Positions 44,132 through 55,445 of a DNA stretch of 64,000 nucleotides are shown one piece after another (within the stretch, counting starts at the first letter, position 1; the number at the start of each line of letters is the position of its first letter). Below the pieces are notes generated by a model that had not been told where the DNA came from, searched no databases, and saw nothing but the letters and a program-made list of their open reading frames with translations. Source of the DNA: Cycas panzhihuaensis (Eukaryota; Cycadophyta); assembly GCA_023213395.1 (NCBI GenBank), contig CM041465.1, forward strand, positions 145,211,741 through 145,275,740, given 5' to 3'. The position numbers and the translations under genes are program-made.

Positions 44132-44987
44132 TGTTGGGACATATTTTGACACACTGGGCTATGTGGATACCAGAAGTAGGCTGTGTGACGATGGAGGTAT
44201 AGGTATAGACCGTACGAAGGTACGCATGAGGCAGAAGAAGAGGAAAATCAACATTCTAGGTACGTATGACAGGTGCATACCTGAAAACGTATGCAACACA
44301 ATATAAGTACCTCTTGTGGTACGCAAGCAGACTGAAAGGGTACGCACGGCTAAACCTGACAGATGGATAACTGGGATGATGTCATCAGTGCCTAGAGACG
44401 TATGTATGGACATACAGATGGTTAAAACAACAGTCAAAGTGATTAATTAATGATTAACAAAGAGGTACGCTTATGGCTGAAAGGGTACAGTTATGACGGG
44501 AAGTCATAATCTTTCAGCAAAAGGACACAAAGAAGGCACATTTAAGGGACTCCACAAGGACCATTCCAACAGGGTGAGAGCCAAGTATTCCAAACACTCA
44601 ATGGTATGGTAGCCAGTACATATTCTTGTAGCATAAAGCAGTGCAGATGGATATGTACCTTCCGGGAATGCATATGACAGCATTAGTGTATATAGCTGGA
44701 ATGCACAGGGAATGCATTCCAGCACCTGTTGTGTAAAAACGTATTGCTTAATAAAAGAAGAGTTATGTGGACAGTATTGATTCTATGTGTTTTATGAGGA
44801 TTGAATGATGAATACTGTTGTTTATGGTACTATTATGTGTAAACTGTGATATGATTGTGTGGAATTATGAATAAATCTATGTTGATTAAAGTGTACGAAG
44901 CATGTTGACTGTATCCTAGACTAGACTACCAGTGATACCTTGACAAGTGTACTTTCTCATAAGTGTAGTGAGAAACCAAAGTCAACA
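44132..44987 (+). repeat. LTR of element X, right
   Basis: Starts TGTTGGGACATATTTTG and ends AGTCAACA. The next base begins a truncated element Z, not a primer site, so it is the terminal LTR at this end. Differences from 18179-19031 are frequent, including the block around 44170-44215. Confidence 0.85.
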
Positions 44988-45820
44988 TGTTTCTTAAAAG
45001 TTGTGGTAGTCGCCTCCGAAAACTGGTACCATAGAAAAGGTTCTTTAGCCCAATTAATGAACCACTCATAAGCTTGTCCGTTCAATATCATTTCTAATAT
45101 TGATCCATACTCTTCAAATTCTGTATCAAACGTGAACTCGAAATCTTCTATCCATTTTTTCATGCCCTCATTATCCTCCAAATTAAAAAAAATCTGTCTC
45201 CATTCTTTCCCCTTAGGCTTTATTTGTTCCAAGTGTTCTTCCCATGTTTTGCTATAGATCAGGATATCGTCAAAGAAAACCAACACGAATCACCTCATAA
45301 TGTGTTTTAATATTGAATCGACCTTTTTGGGCTTTTATCTCTGCCTTTTCCCTTTCAAACACAGCTTTGATACCACTTATAACGATCTAGTTCTACTTTT
45401 ATTGCAATTTTCCTCAAAAGTATAGGTAATAATCCACAAAAAACAATAACTAGATGCAGTCTTCCCTGAAGAAGTGGGCTTTCCTCTTCGAAGCGTGGAA
45501 CCCTCCAAACTATAACCCCCAAATGGATGAGCTAATTATAGCACTAGAACCGAAAATGTGCAGCCAAAAGAACCTCCTATACATAGTGATCAAAATACTT
45601 CAATTAGAAGTCGGCCAAACTGGGTGATATTATCCTTAATACTGCTTAAATAGAAGTCAGCCACAACTTCTCCAAAACTGGAAGGCTAACTTTAAATGGT
45701 CATAACTTTTGATAGAGATGAAGAAATTGACTTTCGTCTGAACTGTTGGAATCGTCATTCAGAGACCTTTGCTTTGGATGGTCATATGCTATACCGTTGA
45801 CCATATTTTGGAATGCTACA
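44988..45820 (-). mobile_element. Second copy of element Z, truncated by X
   Basis: It matches 13233-14090 and contains the 5' LTR (45378-45820, with an internal deletion of about 30-40 bp), the primer site (45367-45376) and the first part of the chimeric ORF (44957-45286). The left 1.6 kb, including the other LTR, is gone: the sequence jumps from the end of the X LTR into TGTTTCTTAAAAG. The same AATTA site follows at 45821-45825, so this is the same insertion as the one at 11621. Confidence 0.88.
44990..45286 (-). pseudogene. Chimeric RT-Gag ORF of the second Z copy
   Basis: It starts MLVFFDDILIYSKTWEEHLEQ and continues DFEFTFDTEFEEYGSILEM, QAYEWFINWAKEPFLWYQFS, without the stop that interrupts the left copy at that glutamine. 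It confirms that RT and Gag-like parts are in one frame. It is cut short by element X after TTTFKKHV. Confidence 0.65.
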
Positions 45821-45825
45821 AATTA

Positions 45826-46485
45826 CTTTGCCCAGCTCATACGATTACAACAAACAGGGTTAATCCAAGATTACACTGAACAATTCCAAACCTTGCAAAG
45901 TTTGGTTGTCCACAAAATTGCAAAGGAACTTCTCATCCAAACCTATATCGCAATACTCAATGGAAATATCAAGTACCGCATAAAAACCATAAAAGCAGTC
46001 ACATTGGGCAATGTTATTCCATATGCCAACAATGTGGAAGTCGAATATAGAGAAGGGAGATAGAACTATATTCGCCGAAATGAACCACCCTGCTATCATG
46101 GCCAAAACTTCCAACCCAATTAGAATCGATCAGGAACAAATGTAGAGGCCCCCATTTCACAAAGAAGCAAAAAAGAGATCACCAAAAATAAAATCTCTAG
46201 AGACAAGCATCTTAAGAAAGGGACTTGCATCAAATGTGGAGGAAAATGGAACTGAGACCATCACTACCCTTCAAAGAAAGTTTTCATGATCAACAATGAG
46301 GACGTAAACATCCCGGACAAAGAAGAAGAAGAACCTCCAGATACTCACGATGAAGCAGAAGTTGAGGAATTGCTCAATATTGGTACCGAGAATGTACAAA
46401 TATCTTTACAAGCCATCCTTGATTATCGATTACTGAAGAAATCACCATCCCTCAAATGCTACGTTTTTAGGGGACAATCAAGTGG
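45826..46485 (+). pseudogene. gag: Gag of the second Y copy, C-terminal part
   Basis: It reads NYFAQLIRLQQTGLIQDYTEQF, LQSLVVHKIAKELL and a single knuckle (TCIKCGGKWN, stop, HHYPSK), followed by the acidic linker EEEEPPDTHDEAEVEE. The N-terminal half is missing because the locus starts inside Z. Confidence 0.8.
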
Positions 46486-46815
46486 GTGAAGGTTACTATC
46501 CTCGTAGACAACAACAACACGCATAATTTTAGAAACAAACAAACCGCAAACAAGCTAGGATTACCATTTCAACCACTCAATGTCTTCCAAGTTGCTATTG
46601 CCAATGGTAAGACTATAACATGTGGAGGATACTACCCAAAGGTGAATCTGCAAAATACAAACTATTCCACGACAACATGCATGTTTGCCATGCCAATAGG
46701 AGGAGTTGATGCCATCCTAAGAATCCAATGGTTGCAAACTTTGGGTAATATTGTCACCAACTATAAAACCCAATTCACAAGTTTTGGCCAAATGGGTTGC
46801 AGATATAGGCTGTAG
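46486..46815 (+). pseudogene. Protease of the second Y copy
   Basis: It reads ILVDNNNTHNF with the same D-N-N active site as the left copy, then RNKQTANKLGLPFQPLNVFQ. Two further changes from the left copy are RNKQ for INKP and DAILRI for DVVLGI. It is open for 109 codons. Confidence 0.8.
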
Positions 46816-46821
46816 GCACCT

Positions 46822-47880
46822 TCCACTCCAGCAACACAACTGATGACATTGCATCGCATGGAGAAAATATTGAAGAAGAATCCTGCTTCATACATGATGA
46901 CATGTTACAAGATCACAATAGAGGATGTCCCAACAGAGGTTCAAACCATCATCAACCAACACAGCAAGGTTTTTAAAGAACCACCCTAAGGATTACCATC
47001 GAATCGTGGGTGTATTCACCCTATCAAGCTAATGCTAGGAGCAACACCTATGAACATTTGTTTGTATCGACACCCATATGATCTCAAAAGGTAAATTGAA
47101 CAAATTACCAAAGAGATTCCACATTAGGGATACATCGCTACTAGCACTAGGCCCTTTGCATCACTAGTTATATTGAGTTGGAAAAAAAGATGGATCTTAC
47201 TGCATGTGCATAGACTATTGGGGTTCAACAAACTAACAATAAAAAATTGCTACCCCATTTTGAGGATAGATGACTTGCGAGATGAAATACATGGAATAAA
47301 GTATTTTTCAAATATCATCTACACTTAGGATACTACCAAATTCGCATCGCAGAAGATGTATACAAAACAATATTTTGCACACATGAAAGATTATTTGAGT
47401 TTCGTGTAATGCCTTTTGGGTTAACCAACACCTCAGCTATGTTCCAAAGTATAATGAACATGATACTCAAACCCTTCTTATGCAAATTTGTTCTAGTTTT
47501 CTTTGATGATATTTTGATTTACAACTCAACTTGGGAGCAACATTTAGAACATATTGAAAAGTGCTACAAGTGTTAGAAAATAACCAGTTTTTTGCTAACA
47601 AAAACAAATTCACTTTTGGGAAAACCAAGATAGAATATTTAAGGCATATTATTGCACAGGAAGGCATCAAGATGGACCCAAAGAAGGTTCAAGCTATTGT
47701 AGAGTGGCCCGCACCCAAGAATGTAACCGACGTAAGGAGTTTTTTAGGAGTTGTTGGTTTTCTCCAATGGTTTTTTAGAGAATGTGTGTATGTCGCCTCT
47801 CCCCTAACCGATCTCACAAAGAATGACACCTTTACCTGGAGCCAAGCAACTAAAGACACCTTCAAAGGACCGAAGACCTT
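46822..47880 (+). pseudogene. Reverse transcriptase of the second Y copy
   Basis: Same motifs and frameshifts as 15090-16151: MPFGLTNTSAMFQ, FVLVFFDDILIYN, and the open connection 47561-47902 (KNKFTFGKTKIEYLRHII, VRSFLGVVGFLQW). One extra or missing base upstream of 47561 differs from the left copy. Confidence 0.82.
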
Positions 47881-48435
47881 AATGTCATGGCCACTATCCT
47901 AGCAACCCCAGACTTCTCCCCGCCATTCACATTAGAATGTGATGCATCTAGGACAAGCATAGGGGCAATCCTCCTCCAAAATGATTGACTTTTAGCATAT
48001 GAAAGCCATAAACTAAACACAAGGGAGTGACTTAAACCCATTTATGACAAAAAGATGCTTACAATTATGCATGCCATACACAAATGGCGGCAATATCTAC
48101 TCAAGAACAAATTTGTGGTCAAAATAGATCATGATAGCTTCAGATACTTCCTCAATAAAAAAACATTATCCAACGAACAATAGAAGTGGGTAAGCAAACT
48201 GCAAACCTTTGATTTTAGCATTGTATACAAAAGGGGTAAAGAGAACGTCATTGTAAACACCTAATCCCAGATACCTAAAATCAACAAAGAGGATGTATCC
48301 TTACAAACCATCTTCGTAGCTACTCCCCTCTAGATAAAAGAATTGACTCAAGAATATCAGGGTGATCCAGTTTCTCAAAAGATACTGAAGGAGATACACA
48401 ACCAGGAGAACGCCAAATATGAACTATAGGGGGAT
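47881..48435 (+). pseudogene. RNase H of the second Y copy
   Basis: It begins ILATPDFSPPFTLECDAS and is broken like the left copy. One extra T in GACTTTTAGC, compared with GACTTTAGC at 16258, shifts the frame. Confidence 0.7.
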
Positions 48436-48823
48436 TTGATCCAACGAAAATGTAAAATATTTGTACTAGCATCTTTGGCTCTAAAGATGAAAATGCTCAA
48501 CAAAGCTCACTTCGTGCCAATTGTTGATCACATTGGGATCGATAAAACCTATCGCCAATTACAGAACACATTCCTTTGGAAAAAGATGAAAGCAAATGTG
48601 CACAAGTTCGTTTTAGAATGTGACATTTATCAAAGAAACAAAAGCGAAACTACAAAGAATCCTAGCCTTCTCCAACCGCTATATGTACCAAAACAAAAAT
48701 TGGGAGAGGTCTCGATGGATTTTATAACTGGATTGCCCAAATAAGAGGGCAAGGATGCTATATTTGTGGTTGTTGGCAAGTTAACAAAATATGCTCACTT
48801 CAAAGGAATACAATAAACAACAA
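48436..48823 (+). pseudogene. Integrase of the second Y copy, first half
   Basis: The zinc domain and the start of the core match 16705-17092. The sequence enters X at 48823/48824, at the same junction as the left locus, though here an in-frame TAA lies just before it. Confidence 0.82.
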
Positions 48824-49225
48824 CTAACCCTAACCTTCCCTCTACCTCTGGTGTGGGTCTTGAGGTAGATCGTCCTTCCCCACCCCCATCCCATCCCAAG
48901 GAAGGAAGTAACAAACCTTCCTCATCTTCTTTAGAGGTACACCTACCCAACGAAAGATCCTTTTCAACAATCGGCGCCAAATTTGAGGAAGAAGAAAAGG
49001 AACTTGCTGAGAGTATCCCTACAGATTCTGGTCTAGGAAACAAAATGGACACTCCAAAGAATCCTAGCCTTCTCCAACCGCTATATGTATCAAAACAAAA
49101 ATGGGGAGGGGTCTCGATGGATTTTATAACTGGATTGCCCAAATAAGAGGGCAAGGATGCTATATTTGTGGTTGTTGGCAAGTTACCAAAATATGCTCAC
49201 TTTAAAGGAATACAAGAAACAACAA
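48655..49225 (+). repeat. 169-bp direct repeats of Y integrase flanking a 233-bp insert
   Basis: Copies are 48655-48823 and 49057-49225, both from AAGAATCCTAGCC to AAACAACAA. Between them lies X sequence. The second copy has a few substitutions (ATGGGGAGGGG for TTGGGAGAGG). Confidence 0.92.
48824..49056 (+). other. 233-bp element X fragment inside Y integrase
   Basis: It runs from CTAACCCTAACC to CACTCCA and matches 43055-43280 and 17093-17320. It encodes the Pro/Ser-rich and acidic segment. The right junction has ACTCCA of X against ACAAAG of Y, with a shared CAAAG/CCAAAG neighbourhood. Confidence 0.9.
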
Positions 49226-49753
49226 AAGCCAGCTAGATTATAGAGATCTGCATAAAAGAAATACATTGCCTACATAGAATTCCCAAAGTAATAGTCAACA
49301 ATCATGATCCTAAATTTACTAGTCACTTTTGGCAAGACCTATTCAAATTAGTAGGCACAAAGTTAACCATGAGTACAACTTACCACCCCTAGATAGATGG
49401 CCAAACTGAAGTGGTAAACGAATGTCTAGAATGATACCTCCAAAGCTTCACCTCAGATAGACAACAACAGTGGCATAGGTATCTCCATCTCGTCAAATGG
49501 TGGTACAATACCACCTACAATAATTTGGCAACGATGACCCCATTCTGAGCTCTATATGGTTTCTAAACCCCATCCATCCTCACATGGCCAAGGGTCTCCT
49601 GCATACAATCAATTCAGGAGCTACAGGAAAAAATGGAGCAAACAATACAATTGTTGAAAGATAACTTAAATCTTGCCAAGAATTAGATGGACCAATAAGC
49701 AGATTTACATAGGACCAAAAGGTCTTTTCTAACAAGAGGTTGGGTTTTCTTAA
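49226..49753 (+). pseudogene. Integrase of the second Y copy, second half
   Basis: Core continues: IPKVIVNNHDPKFTSHFWQDL carries the second Asp (usually S-DRD, here N-HDP), and TTYHPXIDGQTEVVNECLE has the catalytic Glu with one stop. Then KWWYNTTYNN, MTPFxALYG, and ADLHRTKRSFLTRGWVFL, the pre-chromodomain stretch of chromoviruses. C4 cuts in after FLMLK, so no chromodomain remains. Confidence 0.82.
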
Positions 49754-50300
49754 TGTTAAAATGGCCAAAAGGCCTATAAAACCCAAGATCTAAGAGATAG
49801 ATTGACTCTAATTCTAGAAAGCAAATAATCTAGACTAACAATAAAAGTGAGATCAACATAAGCAAGATCAAAGCACAAAGAGTGAGAGCAAAATGATACC
49901 AAATGTGAGGAGTTGGAATTGGCCCAACTTCCAAATGAATAGCAGTTTGATTAGCAAACTGGCAACATAACAATATAGCTCCAACTCTATATGAGAACTA
50001 TGAGAAGAGGTCTCAATATATAGAGTGAAAGAAGAGACCTAAGGCATTGGATGTTTGACAAGTGTCAAACATCCAAGGTACATGCCTTGCATGTAGGACA
50101 TGTGTCCTTTTGGGCTCTCAAGTGAGCAAAAGTGCATGGGGGTCCATTTGACCCTTTAGTGACAATGTTGTGTCACTAGGAAGGAATGTGGGTGTGCACT
50201 TTATCTCTTAAGTGATAAGTCACCCCATAAAGTACAAAAATACAAATAACACATGAAAAGTAAACTACATAGGCTTAACATGTAAACATAAGGTTTGACA
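49754..50300 (-). repeat. 3' LTR of C4
   Basis: It starts TGTTAAAATGGCC and ends GGTTTGACA on the plus strand; internal order matches the C2 LTR. It contains the inverted repeat 50046-50075. The purine tract AGTAAGGGGGCG on the minus strand follows at 50301. Confidence 0.9.
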
Positions 50301-53300
50301 CGCCCCCTTACTATTTACAATGTTAAGTCAAACCCCTAGACCATCTCTAAATTTTACAATTTTTTCTCTACCAAGTGGCTTGGTAAAGATATCTACTATC
50401 TGCTACTCTGTAAGTCTATACTGGAGGTTCATCTCACCGCTTTGCACATGCTCTCTAATGAAGTGATGATGAATCTCAATATGTTTGGTCCTCGAATAAC
50501 AAACATGATTCTTGGCCAACTTGAGCATACTTTGTTTGTCGCAATATATCCTAGTGGGGTGATCTTGCTCATGTCCAAGCTCCAAGCTCCCCAAGAATCC
50601 GCCATAGCCAGATAGCTTCACAAGCTACGTTGACTGCAGCTTTGTACTCTGCTTCAATAGAGGACAAGGTAACATTGGGTTGCTTCTTGCAACTCCACGA
50701 AACAACTGCTAAACCAAGGATAAAATAGTAACTCGAGGTTGATCTCCTACTATTCTGGCAACCTGCCCAATCAGAATCTGAGAACTCTTCCAGAGTGAAG
50801 TTCTTATCATCATGTACATACTCAAGGCCATGCTGCAATGTGCCTTTGATGTATTTGAGTATGCGTTTGGTTGCATTCCAATGCTTCTGATTGGGTTGAG
50901 ACATGTATCTGGAGCAAATTCCAACTGCAAATGAAATATCTGGGCGAGTGTTGGTGAGATAAATGAGGCTACCAATCAACTGTCGGTAAAGTGTGGGATC
51001 TACTCGTTCAGCTTTCTCATTGAGAGTAAGCTTTGTTCCATTCTCCATGGGCATAGGCGCTAGTTTGCAGTCATGCATCCTGAACCGCTGTAAAATGTCC
51101 CAAGAATATTTGGCTTGGGAGATGAAGATATAGCCTGGCTGTTGCCATACCTTAAAGCCTAAGAAATAATGGAGAAGTCCAAGATCTGTCATCTCGAAAC
51201 TCCTCTTCAAGTCATCTTGGAGAATCTGTACCATCTTAGTGTCATTGCCAGTGATTACTAAGCCATCAACATACAAGACAATGAAGATAGCATGGTCTTT
51301 CGCAAACTTGATGTACAAGCTAGGATCTGAAGTAAATCAATGATACCCATGTCTCAAAAAATAATCATCAATCTTTGAGTACCATGCTGTTGGAGCTTGT
51401 TTCAAACCATACAATGCCTTTTTTAGGCGACAAACTAAGTGCTCCTTGCCTTGTACTGTGTAACAAGGAGGTTTCCCCAAGTATACCTCCTCTTGAAGAT
51501 CGCCATTGAGAAAGGAACTCTCCACGTCCATTTGAAAAACCGGCCATTTGCATTGAACTGCTAAGGCCAAGATGAGTCTGATGGTGTTCATGTTAACGAT
51601 AGGTGCGAAAGTCTCCTTATAATCTATGTCTTCCTTTTGTTTGAAGCCTTTTGCAACAAGACGGGCCTTCGAGCACTTAAGTGTACCATCAAAATGGAAT
51701 TTGGTCTTGTAGACCCATTTGCAATTGATTGCCTATTTGTGTTTAGGCAATTCAACCAAATCCATGGTAGCCTTTCAAGTTTCATTTTTAGAAGCCTCCT
51801 CAAAAGTGGAAGGCTCATTGACATAAAGCACTTCAGCCATAAGTGCATAATTGGTTTGCTACCTATATCTTGATGGACGTTTTCCTTCAACAATCTAGCC
51901 GTCTTGAATTGTTTGAGTATACCACTTAGGCAACTTTTTTATTAATGTAACTTGAACCTCAAGATCTTCTGGTCTAAGTGGTTGATCAACAGAAGATGTA
52001 CTAGGATCAAGTGGAGCTAATTCTGATGATGTCGACGGTCCAGCAGGAGCAGATGATGTGCATGGAGTTGAAGATTGAGAGGGAAGGAAAGCCTCAACAA
52101 TCTTTTTGCCTTTGTCAATAGGAGGTTGGATGGGTGTTGAATCCAACTCCTTATGTTCATCTTCAGCAAAGATTACATCTCTTGAGAGATGCATTTTCTT
52201 CCCAATAGGATCATACAACTTGTAGGTTTTGCTATGAATGGCATAACCCACAAAGATGCATTTTAGACTATGCTTGTCTAATTTAGTTCTTTGTTGATCG
52301 GGGATGTGCATATGAGCAGTGCACCCAAAAGTTTTCAAATGGCTGACAATTGGCTTTTTGCCAGACATGCCTCCTCTGGTGTGATGTCGGTGATTGCTGA
52401 CGTTGGACTCTGATTTGCCACATAGGCAGTTGTGTGGAATGCCTCTGCCCAGTAAGCTCGAGTGTGTCCCTTTACATGCATCATTGCTTTGGCTTTGTTA
52501 GCCAAAGTTCTATTCATCCTTTCGGACGTTCCATTTTGTCGAGGAGTACAAGGAATAGTAAGCTATTTCTTAATGCCACTATCCTTGCAAATTTGGGTGA
52601 ATTCACCTTCATTGTCTGTCCTTAGTATTTTGATTGATTGGCCAGACTCATTCTCCACTTCAAGCTTGAATTCCTTAAAGTTTTCGAACGCTTCAGACTT
52701 GTGTTTGATGAAGTAAACCCAAACTTTGTGGGAGAAATCGTCAATGAAGGAGATGTAATACAAAGCTCCTCTAAAGGATGCGATGGACATAAGTCCACGC
52801 AAATCCGAATGTATCAACTGCAAAGGATACGATGCACACCAAGCTTTGCCTTTAGGGAAAGACAAGCGATGTTGTGTCACCATGATGCATGCTTCACAAA
52901 GACATTTTGAGCCATACATATTTGGAAGCCCACGGACCATATTCTTGTTCACCATCTGCTTGAAATTGTCTAAGCTCAAGTGGCCTAGATGTTGATGCCA
53001 AAGTTGCATCTTGGATAAAGATTGAGTGACAATGGAACCAAAGTAGGCACAATCAAGTATTATATTATTAGCATCCAATTTGTAAAGGCCATGATCCTCA
53101 TATCCAATAGCCACTACCTGGTCATTCTTGTCACTTATTATATATTTCCCATTCTTGAACAAAATGCTCATCTATTGCTTGTCCAATTTGCTAATAGATA
53201 GCAAACTCTTCTCCATGGAAGGTATGAAATAGACATTGCCATTAAGAAATGTAGATGAGGGATTGGAAGGAGAATGAAATGGGGCAATTTTGCTTATGCC

Positions 53301-53672
53301 AAAAATCTTAATTGACTCATTGTTGCCGAAAGTCACTGATTGACCTTTTCTTTCCTTGATGTCACAAAGGAGTTCTTCACTCCCAGTCATGTGTTGAGTA
53401 GCCCCTGAGTGAATGATCCAAGTTTGATCAACCTTGGATGTATGATAAGCACAAAATAATTTGTCCTCATCTGCAAACTGATTGAAGTGGTGTTGATTGC
53501 CACCTCTAAATCCCCCCTCCTCTTTGACCTCCTCGATAGGCACCTCGATTTGGTCGAGGGGGTTGTTGCTGTTGTTGCTGAAACCACTGTTGCTAGAAAC
53601 CACTGTTGTTGTTGTTGCTGAAACCACTGCTGCTATCTCTGATGCTGCTGACGTGGCTATTGCTGCGGTCAT
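50301..53672 (-). pseudogene. pol: C4 protease, integrase, RT and RNase H
   Basis: From the right: protease (53172-53672, IHSGATQHMTGSEELL with the catalytic Asp replaced by His), zinc region (LWHQHLGHLSLDNFKQMVNK), integrase core (HSDLRGLM, FIDDFSHKVWVYF, RTDNEGEF), then NGTSERMNRT with the Glu. RT follows in pieces: [31 protein letters not shown], and YVDG in LYVDGLVITGND in place of YVDD. RNase H: EFSDSDWAGCQNSRRSTS and LSSIEAEYKAAV. At least six frame changes. The loss of the second RT aspartate is a further inactivating change. Confidence 0.88.
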
Positions 53673-54319
53673 GTGTGCTGGAGATCGACTTGTTTCTTCC
53701 TACAATCAGATGCTATGTAGGCCACTTTGCCACAGTAATGGCAGATAACATTGGTCTTTGAGGAACCAATATTCATGTTTCCAAACTACTTTGAAAGTGC
53801 AAGTTTGGGATTTTGTTTGACCTTTGATTTGTCCATGAATGCCCCTGAAGTGGATGGTTCATCATCATCGTCCTTGATATAAATCTGCTCTTCTTGAAGC
53901 AACAAGCCTTCAAGTTCATTGAAAGACATTCTTTTAAGTGAAACATCTTGTGTAGTGGATGATATAAATCCATTGTAGTCCTTAGGCAATACTTTGACAA
54001 TTGTAGTTACAAGCTCATCTCTGGAAGCAGGACTACCCAATGTATTCAATTCATTACATACCTCCTTGATAGAGGAAAGAAAAGCTGACATAGGCTTGAT
54101 AAATTTTAAAGAATACAATTTGGCTTTCACCATCAAAATGAAAGCTTCATCTCGCCTTTCATACAAAGATCCAACCCCGATCCATAGAGGAGATCCAACA
54201 GTTGGCCAAGTTAAATCTAGGACAAGGCAGGTAGGGTTGATTTGTATGGACGTACCATTCTTTCCTTGAGATTCACAACCCCAATAACACCCTTTTCGAA
54301 CCTCTTTTCTCTCAAGCAA
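53673..54319 (-). pseudogene. gag: C4 Gag with N-terminal half deleted
   Basis: The 177-codon frame 53786-54319 starts in leader sequence (MLERKEVRKGCYWGC, LVLDLTWPTVGSPL) and passes directly into Gag at SLYERRDEAFILMVKAKLY. About 110 codons of Gag, present in C2 and C3, are missing between. The remainder has FLSSIKEVCNELNTLGSPASRDEL, and the knuckle in the next frame reads CHYCGKVAYIASDC, with the His replaced by a Tyr-Ile pair. It is a deletion product. Confidence 0.85.
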
Positions 54320-55098
54320 CCCTAATTGTCATGCACTGACCGTACGGTCGATTGGTCCCCTAAGGAATGCATCACGCTTAAGGTTATTTCAAATAAAACA
54401 TTTGAACCTTTTTCGGGCCCCTCCTACTTGATTTTAAAGTCACTTTTTAGAAGATTAAAGTGGACTTAGAGTTCATTTTACTGGCATGATGTAGATGCTC
54501 GATTAAGCTTACGATCAAAAGAGCTTCAAGAAGAAGCAAACAAGTACATCAAAATGAACACTTTGAGTTTTTTACAAGAGCACTTTATGGAGTGAAGTAG
54601 TGCTATCAAATCCAAGTAAATGAGTGCTTAAGTACAATGAAAAATGTTTGAGAAAGTAAGCACTTTGAAAAAGTTGCTAAGTGCTTCAATGAAAATAAGC
54701 AAAGCCTTTATGTTGAAAATGCAAGTGGGTTCCTTTTAATGTTGAAGATGAAGAGAGGAAGATCACTTGCAAAATGAAGATGCCAAGCACCAACTGTTGG
54801 GACTTTAAAATAGTCCCCACGATCAACAAAAATAAGTGATTTTATTAAGTAACAAGCCTTCTTGAGCTCTTTTTGTGACTAAGAGCAATAGGTCACCATG
54901 CAAGGTGCCTTAAGAAAAGTGTTGAAATAGTGATAAAGATCACTTTGGCAAGGTATCAACACTTAGAAATCACTTCAAACAATGCCTTTTAACACTTGTA
55001 AAACATGAAATAAGTGTTAATAAGGCCTAAAATGGCAAAAAGCAAAGGCTGAAATTCAAAATTTTTTGCAACTTTGAGCAACATGGACACCTCGTAGA
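54320..55098 (-). other. Leader of C4, partial
   Basis: Family leader with the palindrome GACCGTACGGTC at 54338-54349 and the GGTCACCATGCAAGGTGCC block near 54892. It is cut at 55099 by C6. Confidence 0.75.
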
Positions 55099-55329
55099 TG
55101 TTGAAAAACAGAGCAAAGACAGAATATAATTTAAACAGAGAAGAGAAGAGTATAAGTTTATTGAGATTCAATCTCCTTAAATATACATCAACAATATGTT
55201 GGTTACAACCTCTAATGTAACCGATCAGCCTGAGACTGCCAAGTGGCACAATCGTGCATTATGATTACATTTGAGGGTGGTCCTAACATGACCCCCCTTC
55301 TTACTTAGATAAAACATTACATCTCAACA
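55099..55329 (-). repeat. 3' LTR of C6
   Basis: It runs from TGTTGAAAAACAG to ACATCTCAACA. The minus strand has ATTAAGAGGGGG (55330-55343) as purine tract. Its right part resembles the C1 LTR. Confidence 0.82.
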
Positions 55330-55445
55330 CCCCCTCTTAATGTTTTATCTCTAATAATCTTATTTTGTCTCTTAAATATTTGAGCCTTTCTCTTCCAAGA
55401 GGCTTTGTCGGAAGATCTACAACTTGTTCGGCTGTGGGACAATAT

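Larger units (their letters stand above)
18179..44987 (+). mobile_element. Element X: pol-deficient Ty3/gypsy element split by C1 and C3
   Basis: Two ~855-bp LTRs (18179-19031, 44132-44987) bracket a body that is continuous once C1 (20537-33585) and C3 (34794-42560) are removed: primer site, acidic ORF, Gag, four knuckles, protease, linker, integrase tail. RT, RNase H and the integrase core are absent, and the ORF after C3 runs 321 codons across the place where they should be. The two LTRs have homologous left flanks and no matching 5-bp duplication outside, which suggests a recombination product rather than a clean single insertion. The LTR divergence is the largest of the well-bounded pairs here. 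Confidence 0.75.
45821..49753 (+). mobile_element. Second copy of element Y (right locus), cut off by C4
   Basis: It is nearly identical to 14091-17092 through gag, protease, RT and RNase H, then has a 233-bp piece of X in the integrase flanked by 169-bp direct repeats, and then the rest of integrase. C4 is inserted at 49754. Shared point changes, frameshifts, the Z insertion and the Y-to-X junction show that the two loci descend from one rearranged copy. Confidence 0.88.
49754..55098 (-). mobile_element. Element C4: antisense Ty1/copia, 5' end interrupted by C6
   Basis: Left LTR, purine tract, RNase H, RT, integrase, protease and Gag read in reverse order on the minus strand, followed by the family leader until C6 starts at 55099. 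Its 5' LTR should lie beyond the window, past the rest of C6. Same family as C2, C3 and C5. The left flank is CTTAA (49749-49753), but the partner is not visible. Confidence 0.9.
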
